Origin: Rhodobacter sp. Har01
GTDB taxonomy: Bacteria; Pseudomonadota; Alphaproteobacteria; Rhodobacterales; Rhodobacteraceae
DNA: 64,000 nt
Assembly (NCBI RefSeq): GCF_020564565.1
Contig: NZ_JAJCTD010000006.1
Span: 1-64,000, forward strand
Direction: 5' to 3'
Shown here piece by piece: positions 1-8,777 of the stretch. Numbering within the stretch: position 1 is the stretch's first letter; each line of letters opens with the position of its first letter. Position numbers and translations under genes: made by a program. The notes beneath the pieces were generated by a model, which saw only the letters and a program-made list of their open reading frames with translations, did no database searches and was not told where the DNA came from.

Positions 1-93
1 CCCCCCGGATCCCCCAGCCCAGACCCCGCTTTAATCCAGACTTGTGCCAACCCTGCATCACCAAACAACGGAAAAGACCACCAAAACACCAAA

Positions 94-1410
94 TCAACCG
101 TCCCGGAACGCGTGCTCAAGCTGGTCCATCAGCGGTTTTGTCAGGTAGGTCAGAACCGACCGCTCGCCGGTCTGAAGAAAGACCTCCATCGGCATCCCGG
201 GGATCAACTCCACGGACCCAAGGCGTGACAGCTCTTCGGGTGCGACGACCATCTCCACCCGGTAGAAGGACTGGCCGGTGGCCTTGTCCTCGACGCTTGC
301 GGGCGAGATGGCCGAAACCTTGCCGAAGATCTCGGGTGTCGCCCGCATGTTGAAGGCGGGGAACTGGACCTTTGCAATCTGCCCGACGAAGACCTGGTCG
401 ATCAGGATCGGGTCGACCCGGGCCTCGAACTCCACGCCTTCGGAGAGCGGCACGATCTGCAGGATCACCGCCTCGGGTGCAACGACGCTGCCGACGGTGG
501 TCACCTGCATCTCGTGAACCACCCCATCGGAGGGCGAGACGATGTCGATACGCTCGAGCTTCTTCTCGACGTTGACGATTTCCAGCAGCAATTCCTCATG
601 GCTGGCGGTGGCTTCGCGCAACTCGGTGACAACCTGTTCCTTGAACTCGCGGTCCACCTGCAGCATCTCCAGCTCGGTGTCCCGGATCGAGTTGCGGATC
701 CGCGCCAGTTCGGCCTGTTGCGTGGCGAGTTCGCCCAGCAGGCCCGCGCGCCGGCTTTGCAGTTCCAGCACCTCGCTTTCGCGGGCAAGCCCGTCCTTGT
801 TGAGCGCGCGGGTGCTTTCCAGATCGCGCTCGATGAAGTCAAGCTGGTCGCGGGTGGCGATGAGCTGTCCCTCGATGCCGTCGATCTGGTTCTCGAACTG
901 AAGGACCCGCTCTGCCAGTTGGTCCTTGCGGCCCTGCAGCACCTCCTGGCGGGCGACGAAGACTTCGGTCTGGCCTGCGAAGTGCTGGTCGAGCGACATG
1001 CCCTTCAGTTGCTCCGGCGTTGCCGGGAACTGGATTTCGGGATTGCCAAGATACTCGGCCTCAAGCCGCGCCCTGCGCGCAACGACCTCGGCCAGGCGGC
1101 TGCGATAGATGTCGAGATTGACCTGCAGCAGCGTCGGATCAAGCCGGAGCAGCGCGTCGCCGGCTTTGACCATGTCGCCGTCCTTGGCAAAGATGCTGGC
1201 CACGACACCGCCGTCAAGGCTTTGCACCACCTTGGGCTTGCCGCGGACAAGAACCTGCCCGGGGGCGATCACGGCGCCGCTGATCAGCGTGGTCTGCATC
1301 CAGAAGAAGCCGATCAGGGCAAGCACGAGGCTTGCCACGGCGCCAAGCCGCATGGCCCCGGTCATGCTGGTCTTCAGATGGGGGTCCTGGCCGATGCTTG
1401 GTGCGGTCAT
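94..1410 (-). CDS. HlyD-family type I secretion periplasmic adaptor (copy 1)
   Basis: Periplasmic adaptor that would bridge the inner-membrane ABC exporter encoded just upstream and an outer-membrane TolC-type channel. The 438-residue protein has a short cytosolic N-terminus, one membrane helix at about residues 21-43, a lipoyl/barrel half near 50-95, a long Glu/Leu/Arg-rich coiled coil (about 100-290) and a C-terminal beta-barrel half ending near 420. This is the PrtE/AprE architecture and length. Its ATG overlaps the stop of the ABC gene (ATGA), so the two are probably translationally coupled. No outer-membrane channel gene or RTX-type substrate lies in the window; they may lie beyond the left edge or elsewhere. 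The family call is firm; the substrate is unknown. Confidence 0.93.
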   Translation of the reverse strand: MTAPSIGQDPHLKTSMTGAMRLGAVASLVLALIGFFWMQTTLISGAVIAPGQVLVRGKPKVVQSLDGGVVASIFAKDGDMVKAGDALLRLDPTLLQVNLDIYRSRLAEVVARRARLEAEYLGNPEIQFPATPEQLKGMSLDQHFAGQTEVFVARQEVLQGRKDQLAERVLQFENQIDGIEGQLIATRDQLDFIERDLESTRALNKDGLARESEVLELQSRRAGLLGELATQQAELARIRNSIRDTELEMLQVDREFKEQVVTELREATASHEELLLEIVNVEKKLERIDIVSPSDGVVHEMQVTTVGSVVAPEAVILQIVPLSEGVEFEARVDPILIDQVFVGQIAKVQFPAFNMRATPEIFGKVSAISPASVEDKATGQSFYRVEMVVAPEELSRLGSVELIPGMPMEVFLQTGERSVLTYLTKPLMDQLEHAFRDG

Positions 1411-3365
1411 CCGGGTTGGCCGATCTTCTTGGCCGCCGCCAGGGCGGCCGGGGTGGGCACGGCCGCCGGTGTCGCCGGAGGCGTGGCAAGGCTGGCGGGA
1501 TCGGTCTGGTCAACCGCCGCGGCGGGAAACATCTTCGCGCGCGCGGCCAGCGCAAGTGGCATCGGTGTCGCTGCCGCAGGTGCCGGCGCGGGGGAAGGCG
1601 CCTTGTCGGCGGCCTTGTCGGCGGCCTGGCCTGGTGCAGGGTTCGGTGCGGGGTTCGGGGCCATGCGGATCGGCGTCGTGGTCCGCAGAAGCTCATCCTT
1701 GTTGCCGAACTGCAGGATCATGCCCTTGTGCATGATCATCACCTTGTTCACCGTGCTGATGGCGCTTGGCCGGTGCGCCATGACGATCACGACAGCGCCG
1801 CGATCGCGCAGCTTCTGGATTGCGGCCGTCAGGGCCTCGTCGCCCTGGCTGTCGAGGTTGGAGTTCGGCTCGTCCAGCACGATCAGCCGTGGTGTGCCAT
1901 AGATCGCGCGGGCCAGACCCAGCCGCTGGATCTGGCCGCCCGAGAGCGGCTGCGCCGGGGTGCCGATCTGGGTGGAATAGCCGCCGGGCAGGGCAAGGAT
2001 CATCTCATGCACGCCGGCGATCTGTGCGGCCTCGATGATCTGGCTGTCTTCTGCCTGCAGATCGAAGCGCGAGATGTTCTCGGCGATGGACCCGGGCAGC
2101 ATTTCAAGCTGCTGGGGCAGGTAGCCGATGTGCTTGCCCAGATCCTCGGGACGCCACTGGTCCAGCGTGGCGCCGTCCAGCCGGACCTCGCCGGCGTCGG
2201 GCGTCCAGGCACCGACCAGGATCTTGGCAAGGCTTGACTTGCCGGCCGCGCTGTTTCCGATCACCCCAAGCCCGTCGCCCGGCGACAGGGTGAAGCTGAT
2301 CCGGTCAAGGATGTTCGGCCGGTCCGACAGTGGTGTCGCCCCCGGCATCAGCTTGGACACCTGGATCACCTGCAGATGCCCCTTCGGCGCCGGCAGCCGG
2401 ATGTGGTAGCGTTCGGGCGGCAGGTTGTCGAGCGTGGTCGTCAGCCGGCGATGGGCCTCGCGCGCCCGGGCGATCGAGCGCCACTGGCCGATCACCTGAT
2501 CGACCGGGGCCAGGGCGCGGCCCGCGATGATGGATGTGGCCACGATGGCCCCTGCCGTCACCTCCTGATGGATCGCGAGATAGGCGCCGAGCGTCAGCAG
2601 CATGGATTGCAGCAGCAGCCGGAACGATTTGGAGAAGGCCGAGAAAGCCTCGGACCTGTCGCCGCCCCGCTGGGCGCTGGCAAGCCGGGATTCGTGCAGC
2701 CGGGTCCAGCGCAGCTGAAGCTTGCTCTGCATGCCAAGGGCGTGCACGGCTTCCGAGTTGCGCCGGACGCGTTCAAGGAAGCTGCGCTCGTTCGACTCCA
2801 TCGACATCGATTCGCCGATGTGGCGCTGGGTCAGGTACTGGTTCAGGAAGGCGGCAATGCCCACCACCACCGCGCCACCCAGGGTCAGGTAGCCAAGCCA
2901 GGGATGGATGAAGAACACCAGGCCAAGGAAGACGGGAATCCAGGGCAGATCGAAGATGCCAAGGACCGCAGGACTTGCCAGAAAGCCGCGGACCACCTCG
3001 ATGTCCTGCATCAGGTTCTCGCGCGGGCGGTCCTGCAGGTTGGCCGAGCGCATCCAGAAGTCGTAGGATTTGCCGCCCACCTGCATGTCCAGCCGGTAGC
3101 TGGCCCGCGACAGCAGCCGCGAGCGCAGGAATTCGTAGAACCCCAGGAAGACATACAGCACGACGACGATGACAAAGAGCCCCTGCAGCGTTGCGACCGA
3201 GCTTGAAGACAGCACCCGGTCATAGACCTGAAGCATGTAGATCGGGCCGGTCAGCATCAGGATGTTGATCGCCGCGCTGAACAGGCCGACCAGCAGGAAG
3301 GTGTTGCGCAAGCTGCGGATCGCCTGGTGGTAGGGATTGCGTTTCCGGCTCTGGGTCTGGTGCAT
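1407..3365 (-). CDS. Type I secretion ABC transporter, permease-ATPase (copy 1)
   Basis: Inner-membrane exporter of the PrtD/AprD class. An N-terminal six-helix membrane domain (about residues 15-310) precedes the ATPase with Walker A GNSAAGKSS, signature LSGGQIQRLGLARA and Walker B LIVLDEPNSNLD. There is no N-terminal C39 peptidase domain, so uncleaved substrates with C-terminal signals are expected. Unusually, about 90 residues rich in Pro and Ala follow the ATPase; copy 2 lacks this tail. I chose the ATG at 3365 because GGAGG lies 12 nt upstream; the ATG at 3377 directly abuts that GGAGG and could not use it. About 250 nt without a gene separate it from the second exporter pair, so it may have its own promoter. 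Confidence 0.92.
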   Translation of the reverse strand: MHQTQSRKRNPYHQAIRSLRNTFLLVGLFSAAINILMLTGPIYMLQVYDRVLSSSSVATLQGLFVIVVVLYVFLGFYEFLRSRLLSRASYRLDMQVGGKSYDFWMRSANLQDRPRENLMQDIEVVRGFLASPAVLGIFDLPWIPVFLGLVFFIHPWLGYLTLGGAVVVGIAAFLNQYLTQRHIGESMSMESNERSFLERVRRNSEAVHALGMQSKLQLRWTRLHESRLASAQRGGDRSEAFSAFSKSFRLLLQSMLLTLGAYLAIHQEVTAGAIVATSIIAGRALAPVDQVIGQWRSIARAREAHRRLTTTLDNLPPERYHIRLPAPKGHLQVIQVSKLMPGATPLSDRPNILDRISFTLSPGDGLGVIGNSAAGKSSLAKILVGAWTPDAGEVRLDGATLDQWRPEDLGKHIGYLPQQLEMLPGSIAENISRFDLQAEDSQIIEAAQIAGVHEMILALPGGYSTQIGTPAQPLSGGQIQRLGLARAIYGTPRLIVLDEPNSNLDSQGDEALTAAIQKLRDRGAVVIVMAHRPSAISTVNKVMIMHKGMILQFGNKDELLRTTTPIRMAPNPAPNPAPGQAADKAADKAPSPAPAPAAATPMPLALAARAKMFPAAAVDQTDPASLATPPATPAAVPTPAALAAAKKIGQPG

Positions 3366-3617
3366 TCTTGCTGTCATCCTCCGGCATCGCGGCCGTATTC
3401 CAGGGTCGCCTGCGGGTCTCGTGATTAACGGGGGAAGGCTGTTTCGGAAAGGTTAACACAAGCCCGGCCGCAACGGAAAATGCTTTGATCCGACCGAAGT
3501 CGCCACCCCGCTTGCGGGTGTCCGGCCGTTTCCCGCCGACGTCATCGACCAGGATCGGCCCACGATTCCGTGATACGGAAACCTGGCAGGTGGCGAAGCG
3601 CCGGCGATCCGTCCCGG

Positions 3618-4925
3618 TCAGCTTTCGCGGAAAGCCCGCGAGAAGTAGTCGGTGAACGGCTTGACGAGATAGGCAAAGGGCGTGCGGGGCTGGGTCTGGA
3701 TATAGGCCTCGACCGGCATGCCGGGCAAGAGCGGCTGGTCCAGCTTTGCCGCCTCGTCGGGCGGGATCGAGATCTCGGCCCGGTAGTAGGTGGCCCCGGT
3801 AGCCTGATCGGTCAGCGCATCGGCCGAGACCAGGGCAATCTGGCCGGAAAGTTCCGGCGTCGTGCGGGACGAAAAGGCGGGGAAGGTCAGCTTCACCGCC
3901 TGGCCGACCCGCACTTCGTCAATGTGGATCGGCGCGATCTGGGCGGCGATGACCATAGGGCGATCCTGCGGGATGATGTAGACCACCGGATCGGCCGGGC
4001 GGATCACGGCGCGCGGGGTGGTCACCAGCAGGCCGAACACCGTTCCTGCGGCCGGCGCGCGGATGTCCAGCCGCGACACCTGTTCCGAGAGTGCGCGCTG
4101 CCGCTGGGTCAGTTCCAGCTCTTTCGAGCCGATGTCGCGCAACTCGGTGCTGGCGTCTTCGCGGCGCTGCGCGGTCAAGGCCAGCATCTGCAGGTCGAAT
4201 TCGGTGATGCGGCCCTCGGCCTGGGCGCGCTCGGCGGCAAGCTGCCCCACCTCGCCGGCCAGCCGCGACTTCTCGCGCTGCAGGGCAAGCACGCGGGACG
4301 CCTGCGCCAGGCCCTTGTCGAGCAGCTCTTGCTGATCGGCCAGTTCCTGGTCGATCAGGGTCAGCTGGTCGGTCAGCGCACTTGACTGGGCGTCGATCCC
4401 GTCGATCTGCGCCGCCGCCTGCACTTTGCGCTTTTCCAGCTGGTCCAGCGTCCGGGCCAGGGTCTCGGCCCGGGCCTCGAACAGGCGGCGCTGGCCTTCA
4501 AGTTGCTCGGCCGCCTCTGGATAGCTGGCCGAAAGCTGCTTGAGGTCTTCCGGCATTGCCATGTCCGGCAGACCGTCGCGCTCGGCCTCAAGCCGCGCCC
4601 GGCGGGCCCAAACCTCGGAAAGCTGGTCCTCGATGATGCTGAGTTCGGACCGCAGAAGCGTGCCGTCCAGCCGCAACATGACCGCGCCGGCCAGGACCGT
4701 ATCGCCTTCGCTGACCAGGATTTCGGCCACCACGCCGCCGTCGGGGTGCTGCACGACCTGGCGGTTCTGCTCGACCTCGACCCGTCCCTGGGCGACGATC
4801 GCGCCCGAGATGGTGGTGGCCACCGACCACAGGCCGAAACCGCCCAGCAGCGCCACAAGGGTCAGGCCACCCAGCCACAGCGGACCGCGGGCGCGCAGAT
4901 GGTCGGGGGGGACCGGAACGGTCAA
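3618..4925 (-). CDS. HlyD-family type I secretion periplasmic adaptor (copy 2)
   Basis: Second periplasmic adaptor, paralogous to the one at the left edge: one membrane helix near residues 12-32, a central coiled coil and a C-terminal barrel half with the conserved GMPVEAYIQT-type ending. I place the start at a TTG (4925) that overlaps the stop of the upstream ABC gene as TTGA and is preceded by GGGAGGGG. This gives 435 residues, matching copy 1 at 438. The frame stays open upstream to an ATG at 5099, but that would add 58 Arg/Pro-rich residues with no family counterpart inside the ABC gene. Partner of the ABC exporter directly upstream. Confidence 0.92.
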   Translation of the reverse strand: MTVPVPPDHLRARGPLWLGGLTLVALLGGFGLWSVATTISGAIVAQGRVEVEQNRQVVQHPDGGVVAEILVSEGDTVLAGAVMLRLDGTLLRSELSIIEDQLSEVWARRARLEAERDGLPDMAMPEDLKQLSASYPEAAEQLEGQRRLFEARAETLARTLDQLEKRKVQAAAQIDGIDAQSSALTDQLTLIDQELADQQELLDKGLAQASRVLALQREKSRLAGEVGQLAAERAQAEGRITEFDLQMLALTAQRREDASTELRDIGSKELELTQRQRALSEQVSRLDIRAPAAGTVFGLLVTTPRAVIRPADPVVYIIPQDRPMVIAAQIAPIHIDEVRVGQAVKLTFPAFSSRTTPELSGQIALVSADALTDQATGATYYRAEISIPPDEAAKLDQPLLPGMPVEAYIQTQPRTPFAYLVKPFTDYFSRAFRES

Positions 4926-6673
4926 GACACCCCTCCCGGCCCGCGGGCCCGAACGATGTCGGTATGGTTCTTGACCATCTCGCGCAGCACTTCGTCGCGC
5001 GGGCCGAAGGCACGGCGCTGGCCCTCTTCCAGCACCAGGAGCAGGTCGCATTCCTGAATCGCCGCCGGCCGGTGCGCGATGACGATGACGCTGCCGCATG
5101 CCGCCTTGATCCGCCGGATGGCGGCGTTCAGGGCCAATGAGCCGTCGTTGTCGAGGTTCGAGTTCGGCTCGTCCAGCACCAGCAGGACCGGGTCGCCGTA
5201 CAGCGCGCGGGCCAGGCCCACCCGCTGGATCTGCCCGCCCGACAGCTGCCCGCTGGAAGGCGACAGCCGGGTGTCATAGCCCTTGGACAGCCGCAGGATC
5301 ATGCCATGCGCATCGGCGGCCTGCGCGGCGGCGACCACCTTCGCGGGGTCGGGGTCCGGGGCAAGCCGGGCGATGTTCTGGGTGACGGTGGCGTCGAACA
5401 GCGTCACGCTTTGCGGCAGATAGCCGATGTAGCTGCCCAGGGTGTCCGGGTCGTATTGCGCCAGCTCGGCGCCATCCAGGCGGATCCGGCCGGCGACAGG
5501 GCGGATCGCGCCCACGATCGCCCGGCCCAGCGTCGATTTGCCGGCGCCCGAGGGGCCGATGATTCCCAGCGCCTGGCCGGGCTCAAGTCGGAAGCCGACG
5601 TTGCGCAGCACCGGGGCCGGGTTGCCCGGCAACAGGACCGAGACGCCTTCGGCCTCAAGCAGCCCTTTCGGGCGCGGCAGGACGGTGCGCGCCGGGTCGA
5701 GCGGCTGCAGCGACAAGAGCTGGACCAGATGTTCGCGTCCGTCGCGGGCGCGGGTGAACAGCGCCCATTGCCCGATCGCCTGTTCGATCGGCGCCAGGGC
5801 CCGGCCCATGATGATCGAGCCGGCGATCATCGCCCCTGCCGTCAGTTCTCCGCGCAGGACAAGCCAGGCGCCCAGTCCCAGGATCGCCGATTGCAGGAAC
5901 AGCCGCAGCGTGCGGGTGGTGCTGCTGAAGGCGCCCGACAGATCGGAGCTGGCCATGCCGGTGGACAGCGCCTCGGTCCGGGCGGCGGACCAGCGGCGGA
6001 AGGCGGCGTCGGTCATGCCAAGGGCCCGCAGCAACTCGGCCTCGGTCTTCAGGCGGTCGGCCATCTGTTCGGCGGCGACCGAGGCGGAACTGGCGCGCAG
6101 GATCGGCGCCTTGCCCAGCCTCTGGTTGACCAGGGTCAGCACCACCAGCACCGCGCCGCCCGCAACGGCAAGCCAGCCCAGCATCGGATGAAAGACGAAG
6201 ATCGCGGCCAGGAAGACCGGGGTCCAGGGCATGTCCATCAGGGCAGCGGCGATGGGCGAGGACCAGAACTGCTGCATCGCCTGCAGGTCACGCTGCGCCG
6301 AGAGCGCCAGCGGGTCGCCGGGCACGGTGCTGGCCCGGGTCAGCGCCGCCTCGAACACGCGGCGGTCCAGCCGGGCCTGCAGACGCGCCCCGATCCGGGC
6401 CAGCAGGCGGGCGCGGGCATGGTCCAAGAGCCCCATGGCGAGGAACAGGAAGACGACCAGGATCGACAGCGCGACCAGCGTCGGCTCGGACCGGCTGGCC
6501 AGCACCCGGTCATAGATCTGCAGCATGTAAAGCGGGCCGGTCAGCATCAGCAGGTTGACGAAGATGCTGAAGATCAGGGCGGCAACCAGCAGCCCGCGCG
6601 ATTCCCGCTGGACCCGCGCCAGTTCGGTCCGTCCGGCGGCGGACCCGCCCGCTGCTGCGCCAAGGGGCGTCAT
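4922..6673 (-). CDS. Type I secretion ABC transporter, permease-ATPase (copy 2)
   Basis: Second PrtD-like exporter of 583 residues. The membrane domain runs to about residue 310, beginning with a helix that carries the LTGPLYMLQIYDRVL motif also present in copy 1. The ATPase has Walker A GPSGAGKST, signature LSGGQIQRVGLARA and Walker B LLVLDEPNSNLD. The ATG at 6673 has GAAGGG about 6 nt upstream and gives the family length; the more upstream ATG at 6763 adds 30 Arg-rich residues and is unlikely. First gene of a four-gene run of exporter components. Two tandem pairs suggest either two substrates or two exporters sharing an outer-membrane channel. Confidence 0.92.
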   Translation of the reverse strand: MTPLGAAAGGSAAGRTELARVQRESRGLLVAALIFSIFVNLLMLTGPLYMLQIYDRVLASRSEPTLVALSILVVFLFLAMGLLDHARARLLARIGARLQARLDRRVFEAALTRASTVPGDPLALSAQRDLQAMQQFWSSPIAAALMDMPWTPVFLAAIFVFHPMLGWLAVAGGAVLVVLTLVNQRLGKAPILRASSASVAAEQMADRLKTEAELLRALGMTDAAFRRWSAARTEALSTGMASSDLSGAFSSTTRTLRLFLQSAILGLGAWLVLRGELTAGAMIAGSIIMGRALAPIEQAIGQWALFTRARDGREHLVQLLSLQPLDPARTVLPRPKGLLEAEGVSVLLPGNPAPVLRNVGFRLEPGQALGIIGPSGAGKSTLGRAIVGAIRPVAGRIRLDGAELAQYDPDTLGSYIGYLPQSVTLFDATVTQNIARLAPDPDPAKVVAAAQAADAHGMILRLSKGYDTRLSPSSGQLSGGQIQRVGLARALYGDPVLLVLDEPNSNLDNDGSLALNAAIRRIKAACGSVIVIAHRPAAIQECDLLLVLEEGQRRAFGPRDEVLREMVKNHTDIVRARGPGGVS

Positions 6674-6832
6674 GCAAGACCCTTCATCACATCGTCCCGA
6701 TCCGCTGGCGGCCCGGTTCCGGCATCGCCGCGCTCTTGCGCCTTGATGCTCTGAAATCACCAATTCGCAAAGAACAAGTTGAGGATCGACGCGAAGCGAG
6801 GGATCGCGGCACCGAATGGCCCGATCGGCCGT

Positions 6833-7432
6833 CTAGCCGCGCTTGTCGATTTCCTGGGTGATCGAGAAGATCGCGGTGCCCAGGGCGCCGCCCTTCTTCA
6901 TCTCGCCCAGGATCACCGTGGTCTGCTGGCCCAGGTCATCGGTGATGATCCATTGCCGCAACTCCACCGGGTCGGCGGTGAAGACCAGCTCGATGGTGCC
7001 GTATTGGGGGTTCTCGGGGTCTTGTGCCTTGACCCGGGTCGAAGTGCCGTCGGCGCGGTGGCCCACCACCATCTTGGCGCGGGAAAGGTCGATGTTCTCG
7101 GCCAGGATCAGGTTCAGCGGCGTGCGCTTCAGCGGGTATTCCTCGGGCGGCTGGTTCGACTTGCCGTCGAAGATCGCCACCTTGCCGGCGCTGGCCAGCA
7201 CCAGCGACTTGTCTGGCGGTGCGTATTCGAACCGAACCCGGCCCGGCCGCTTGATCAGGATGCGCCCGGTCGAGACCGAGCCGTCGGAATTGACCTGGGT
7301 GAAGTCTGCCTCGACGGTGGTCAGGCTGTTGAGGTATTTCGACAGGGTGCCCAGCGACAGTTTTTCGGCCAGCGCGGGCTGACCAAGCGCCAGAAGGGCA
7401 AGCGGGGCGAGGATGGCGGTGCGACGGTTCAT
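6833..7432 (-). CDS. lolA: LolA-like outer-membrane lipoprotein carrier protein
   Basis: Periplasmic chaperone that carries lipoproteins from the LolCDE transporter to the outer membrane. The 199-residue product has a cleavable signal peptide (cut after ALA near residue 22). It then shows the LolA unclosed-barrel features: the VEADFTQ segment, the K-RPGRVRFEY segment and a C-terminal stretch around WIITDDLGQQTTVI. Length is typical of LolA. It stands alone between the exporter genes and a LacI-type regulator. About 160 nt separate it from the exporter downstream, in which I see no clear terminator. Confidence 0.88.
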   Translation of the reverse strand: MNRRTAILAPLALLALGQPALAEKLSLGTLSKYLNSLTTVEADFTQVNSDGSVSTGRILIKRPGRVRFEYAPPDKSLVLASAGKVAIFDGKSNQPPEEYPLKRTPLNLILAENIDLSRAKMVVGHRADGTSTRVKAQDPENPQYGTIELVFTADPVELRQWIITDDLGQQTTVILGEMKKGGALGTAIFSITQEIDKRG

Positions 7433-7510
7433 CCTGCCTATATAGGCGATGCCGCCGGGGCGCGGAATCCCCCCGGCCCGTCAGATCGCGGTTTCGTGCC
7501 GGCGTCGTGA

Positions 7511-8557
7511 TCAGCCGAACTGGCCATGCGGCCCATAGTCGATGGTGCGCGGCGGAATCAGCTTCGGCTCGACCTCATACAGGGCTGGGGTCTGGTCCTC
7601 GCGGTCGATCAGGTCATAGGCCAGTTCGATCAGCCGGTGGCTGTCCTGGCGCACCATGTGCACCGGGAACTGAAGATAGGCCGCGAAGGGATCGTAGTCG
7701 TAGCAGCCGATCGCAGTGCCCTCCACCGCCTCGGGCGGCAGGCCGACCAAATAGCCCAGCACGCCCTCGAAAGCGGTCAGCGAGTTCACGAACAGCCCCG
7801 CCGGCAGGCCGCCCAGCCGGTCGCACAGCGCGGTGATCTCGTGCTTGGCGCGCAACGGCGAGTAGCCGCAGGCGATGATCTGTTCCGGCGCCGGGGGGTG
7901 GCCGGCCTCGGCCAGCACATCGCGGAAGCCCTCGATCCGGCGCGAGGTGGCATAATCGGTGGCAACGCCGCCGATCAGGTAGATTCGCCCGCGCGGTGTG
8001 GGGTCACCCGTCATGTCGGCCAGAAGCTGCCGGGTCAGCCGCGCCGCGCCCTGGTGGTTGTCGGAGATCACCGAGGGCGCGCCGGGGCCGGGCAGGTCGA
8101 CGAAGACATGCCGCAGGCCCGCGGTGCGGCACAGCGCAGTGATCGCCTCGGGGTCGGTGGCGCCGGCGATGAACAGGTAGTCCACCGCGTAAGAGATCAG
8201 GGTGCGGACGATGCGCAGCTCTTCGTTGCGGTCGCGCATGCTGCTGGCGATGACCGGCACCAGGCCGCGGTCGCGGGCGAAGGCCTCGAAGCTTTGCGAC
8301 ATAGACGAGAAGAAGCGGTTGTCGTGGATGGGGATCACCATCCCCACCAGCCCCGACCGCGCCTGCCGCAGCCCGCGCGCCTGCATGTTGATCGAGTAGC
8401 CCTGCTCGGCGGCGATGCGGCGGATCTCCTCGACCCGCGGCTCGGAAATCCGCCGCGATTTCCAGTTCTCGGACAGCGCCGCCGAGACGGTCGAAGGCGA
8501 GGCCCCCGAGAGCCGCGCAATGTCATGGATCGTGGCCTTGCGGGGCGGGACGGTCAT
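7511..8557 (-). CDS. LacI-family transcriptional regulator of the sugar operon
   Basis: Sugar-responsive repressor: an N-terminal helix-turn-helix (residues 8-30, TIHDIARLSGASPSTVSAAL), a hinge, and a periplasmic-binding-protein-like effector domain from about residue 66 to the end. It is 348 residues, the usual LacI/PurR size. It diverges from a sugar ABC/catabolic operon; the 220-nt gap holds a perfect 18-bp palindrome and a weaker related site, both with the ATCGAT centre typical of LacI-type operators. The weaker site overlaps a plausible -35 for this gene, which predicts autoregulation. The inducer is probably the transported sugar or a phosphorylated intermediate (inference). Confidence 0.93.
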   Translation of the reverse strand: MTVPPRKATIHDIARLSGASPSTVSAALSENWKSRRISEPRVEEIRRIAAEQGYSINMQARGLRQARSGLVGMVIPIHDNRFFSSMSQSFEAFARDRGLVPVIASSMRDRNEELRIVRTLISYAVDYLFIAGATDPEAITALCRTAGLRHVFVDLPGPGAPSVISDNHQGAARLTRQLLADMTGDPTPRGRIYLIGGVATDYATSRRIEGFRDVLAEAGHPPAPEQIIACGYSPLRAKHEITALCDRLGGLPAGLFVNSLTAFEGVLGYLVGLPPEAVEGTAIGCYDYDPFAAYLQFPVHMVRQDSHRLIELAYDLIDREDQTPALYEVEPKLIPPRTIDYGPHGQFG

Positions 8558-8594
8558 GTGGGGTGCGCATTGCTGTGGAAGATTCCGCTTGACG

Positions 8595-8637
8595 ATTCTA
8601 AGGGCGATGCGGCTTGATACGCAATATCGATTGTGCA
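8595..8637 (-). promoter_or_regulatory. Probable promoter of the lacI-type gene with overlapping operator
   Basis: Read on the minus strand, TTGCGT (8619-8624) and TAGAAT (8595-8600) are 18 nt apart and lie 40-65 nt upstream of the repressor ATG. The -35 is covered by an imperfect copy (8620-8637) of the palindrome at 8723-8740; its right half GATTGTGCA differs from the perfect site at one base. Confidence 0.5.
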
Positions 8638-8722
8638 GACCTTGGCGCCTGGGAAAGAGAGGCGCCGATCCGGCAACCTGGCGGAAGGCAAGGGCCCCTT
8701 GGGCCGGGCTTTTCCCTCTGGT

Positions 8723-8740
8723 TGCGCAATCGATTGCGCA
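8723..8740. promoter_or_regulatory. Perfect 18-bp LacI-type operator
   Basis: TGCGCAATCGATTGCGCA is a perfect palindrome with a central ATCGAT, as in LacI/GalR-family operators. It lies 37 nt upstream of the binding-protein ATG. Its centre is about 103 bp from the centre of the weaker copy at 8620-8637, close to ten helical turns, which would allow looping. Confidence 0.75.
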
Positions 8741-8777
8741 GTTTCACCGCCAGCAAGGCGGATCATGGGAGGAAGAC

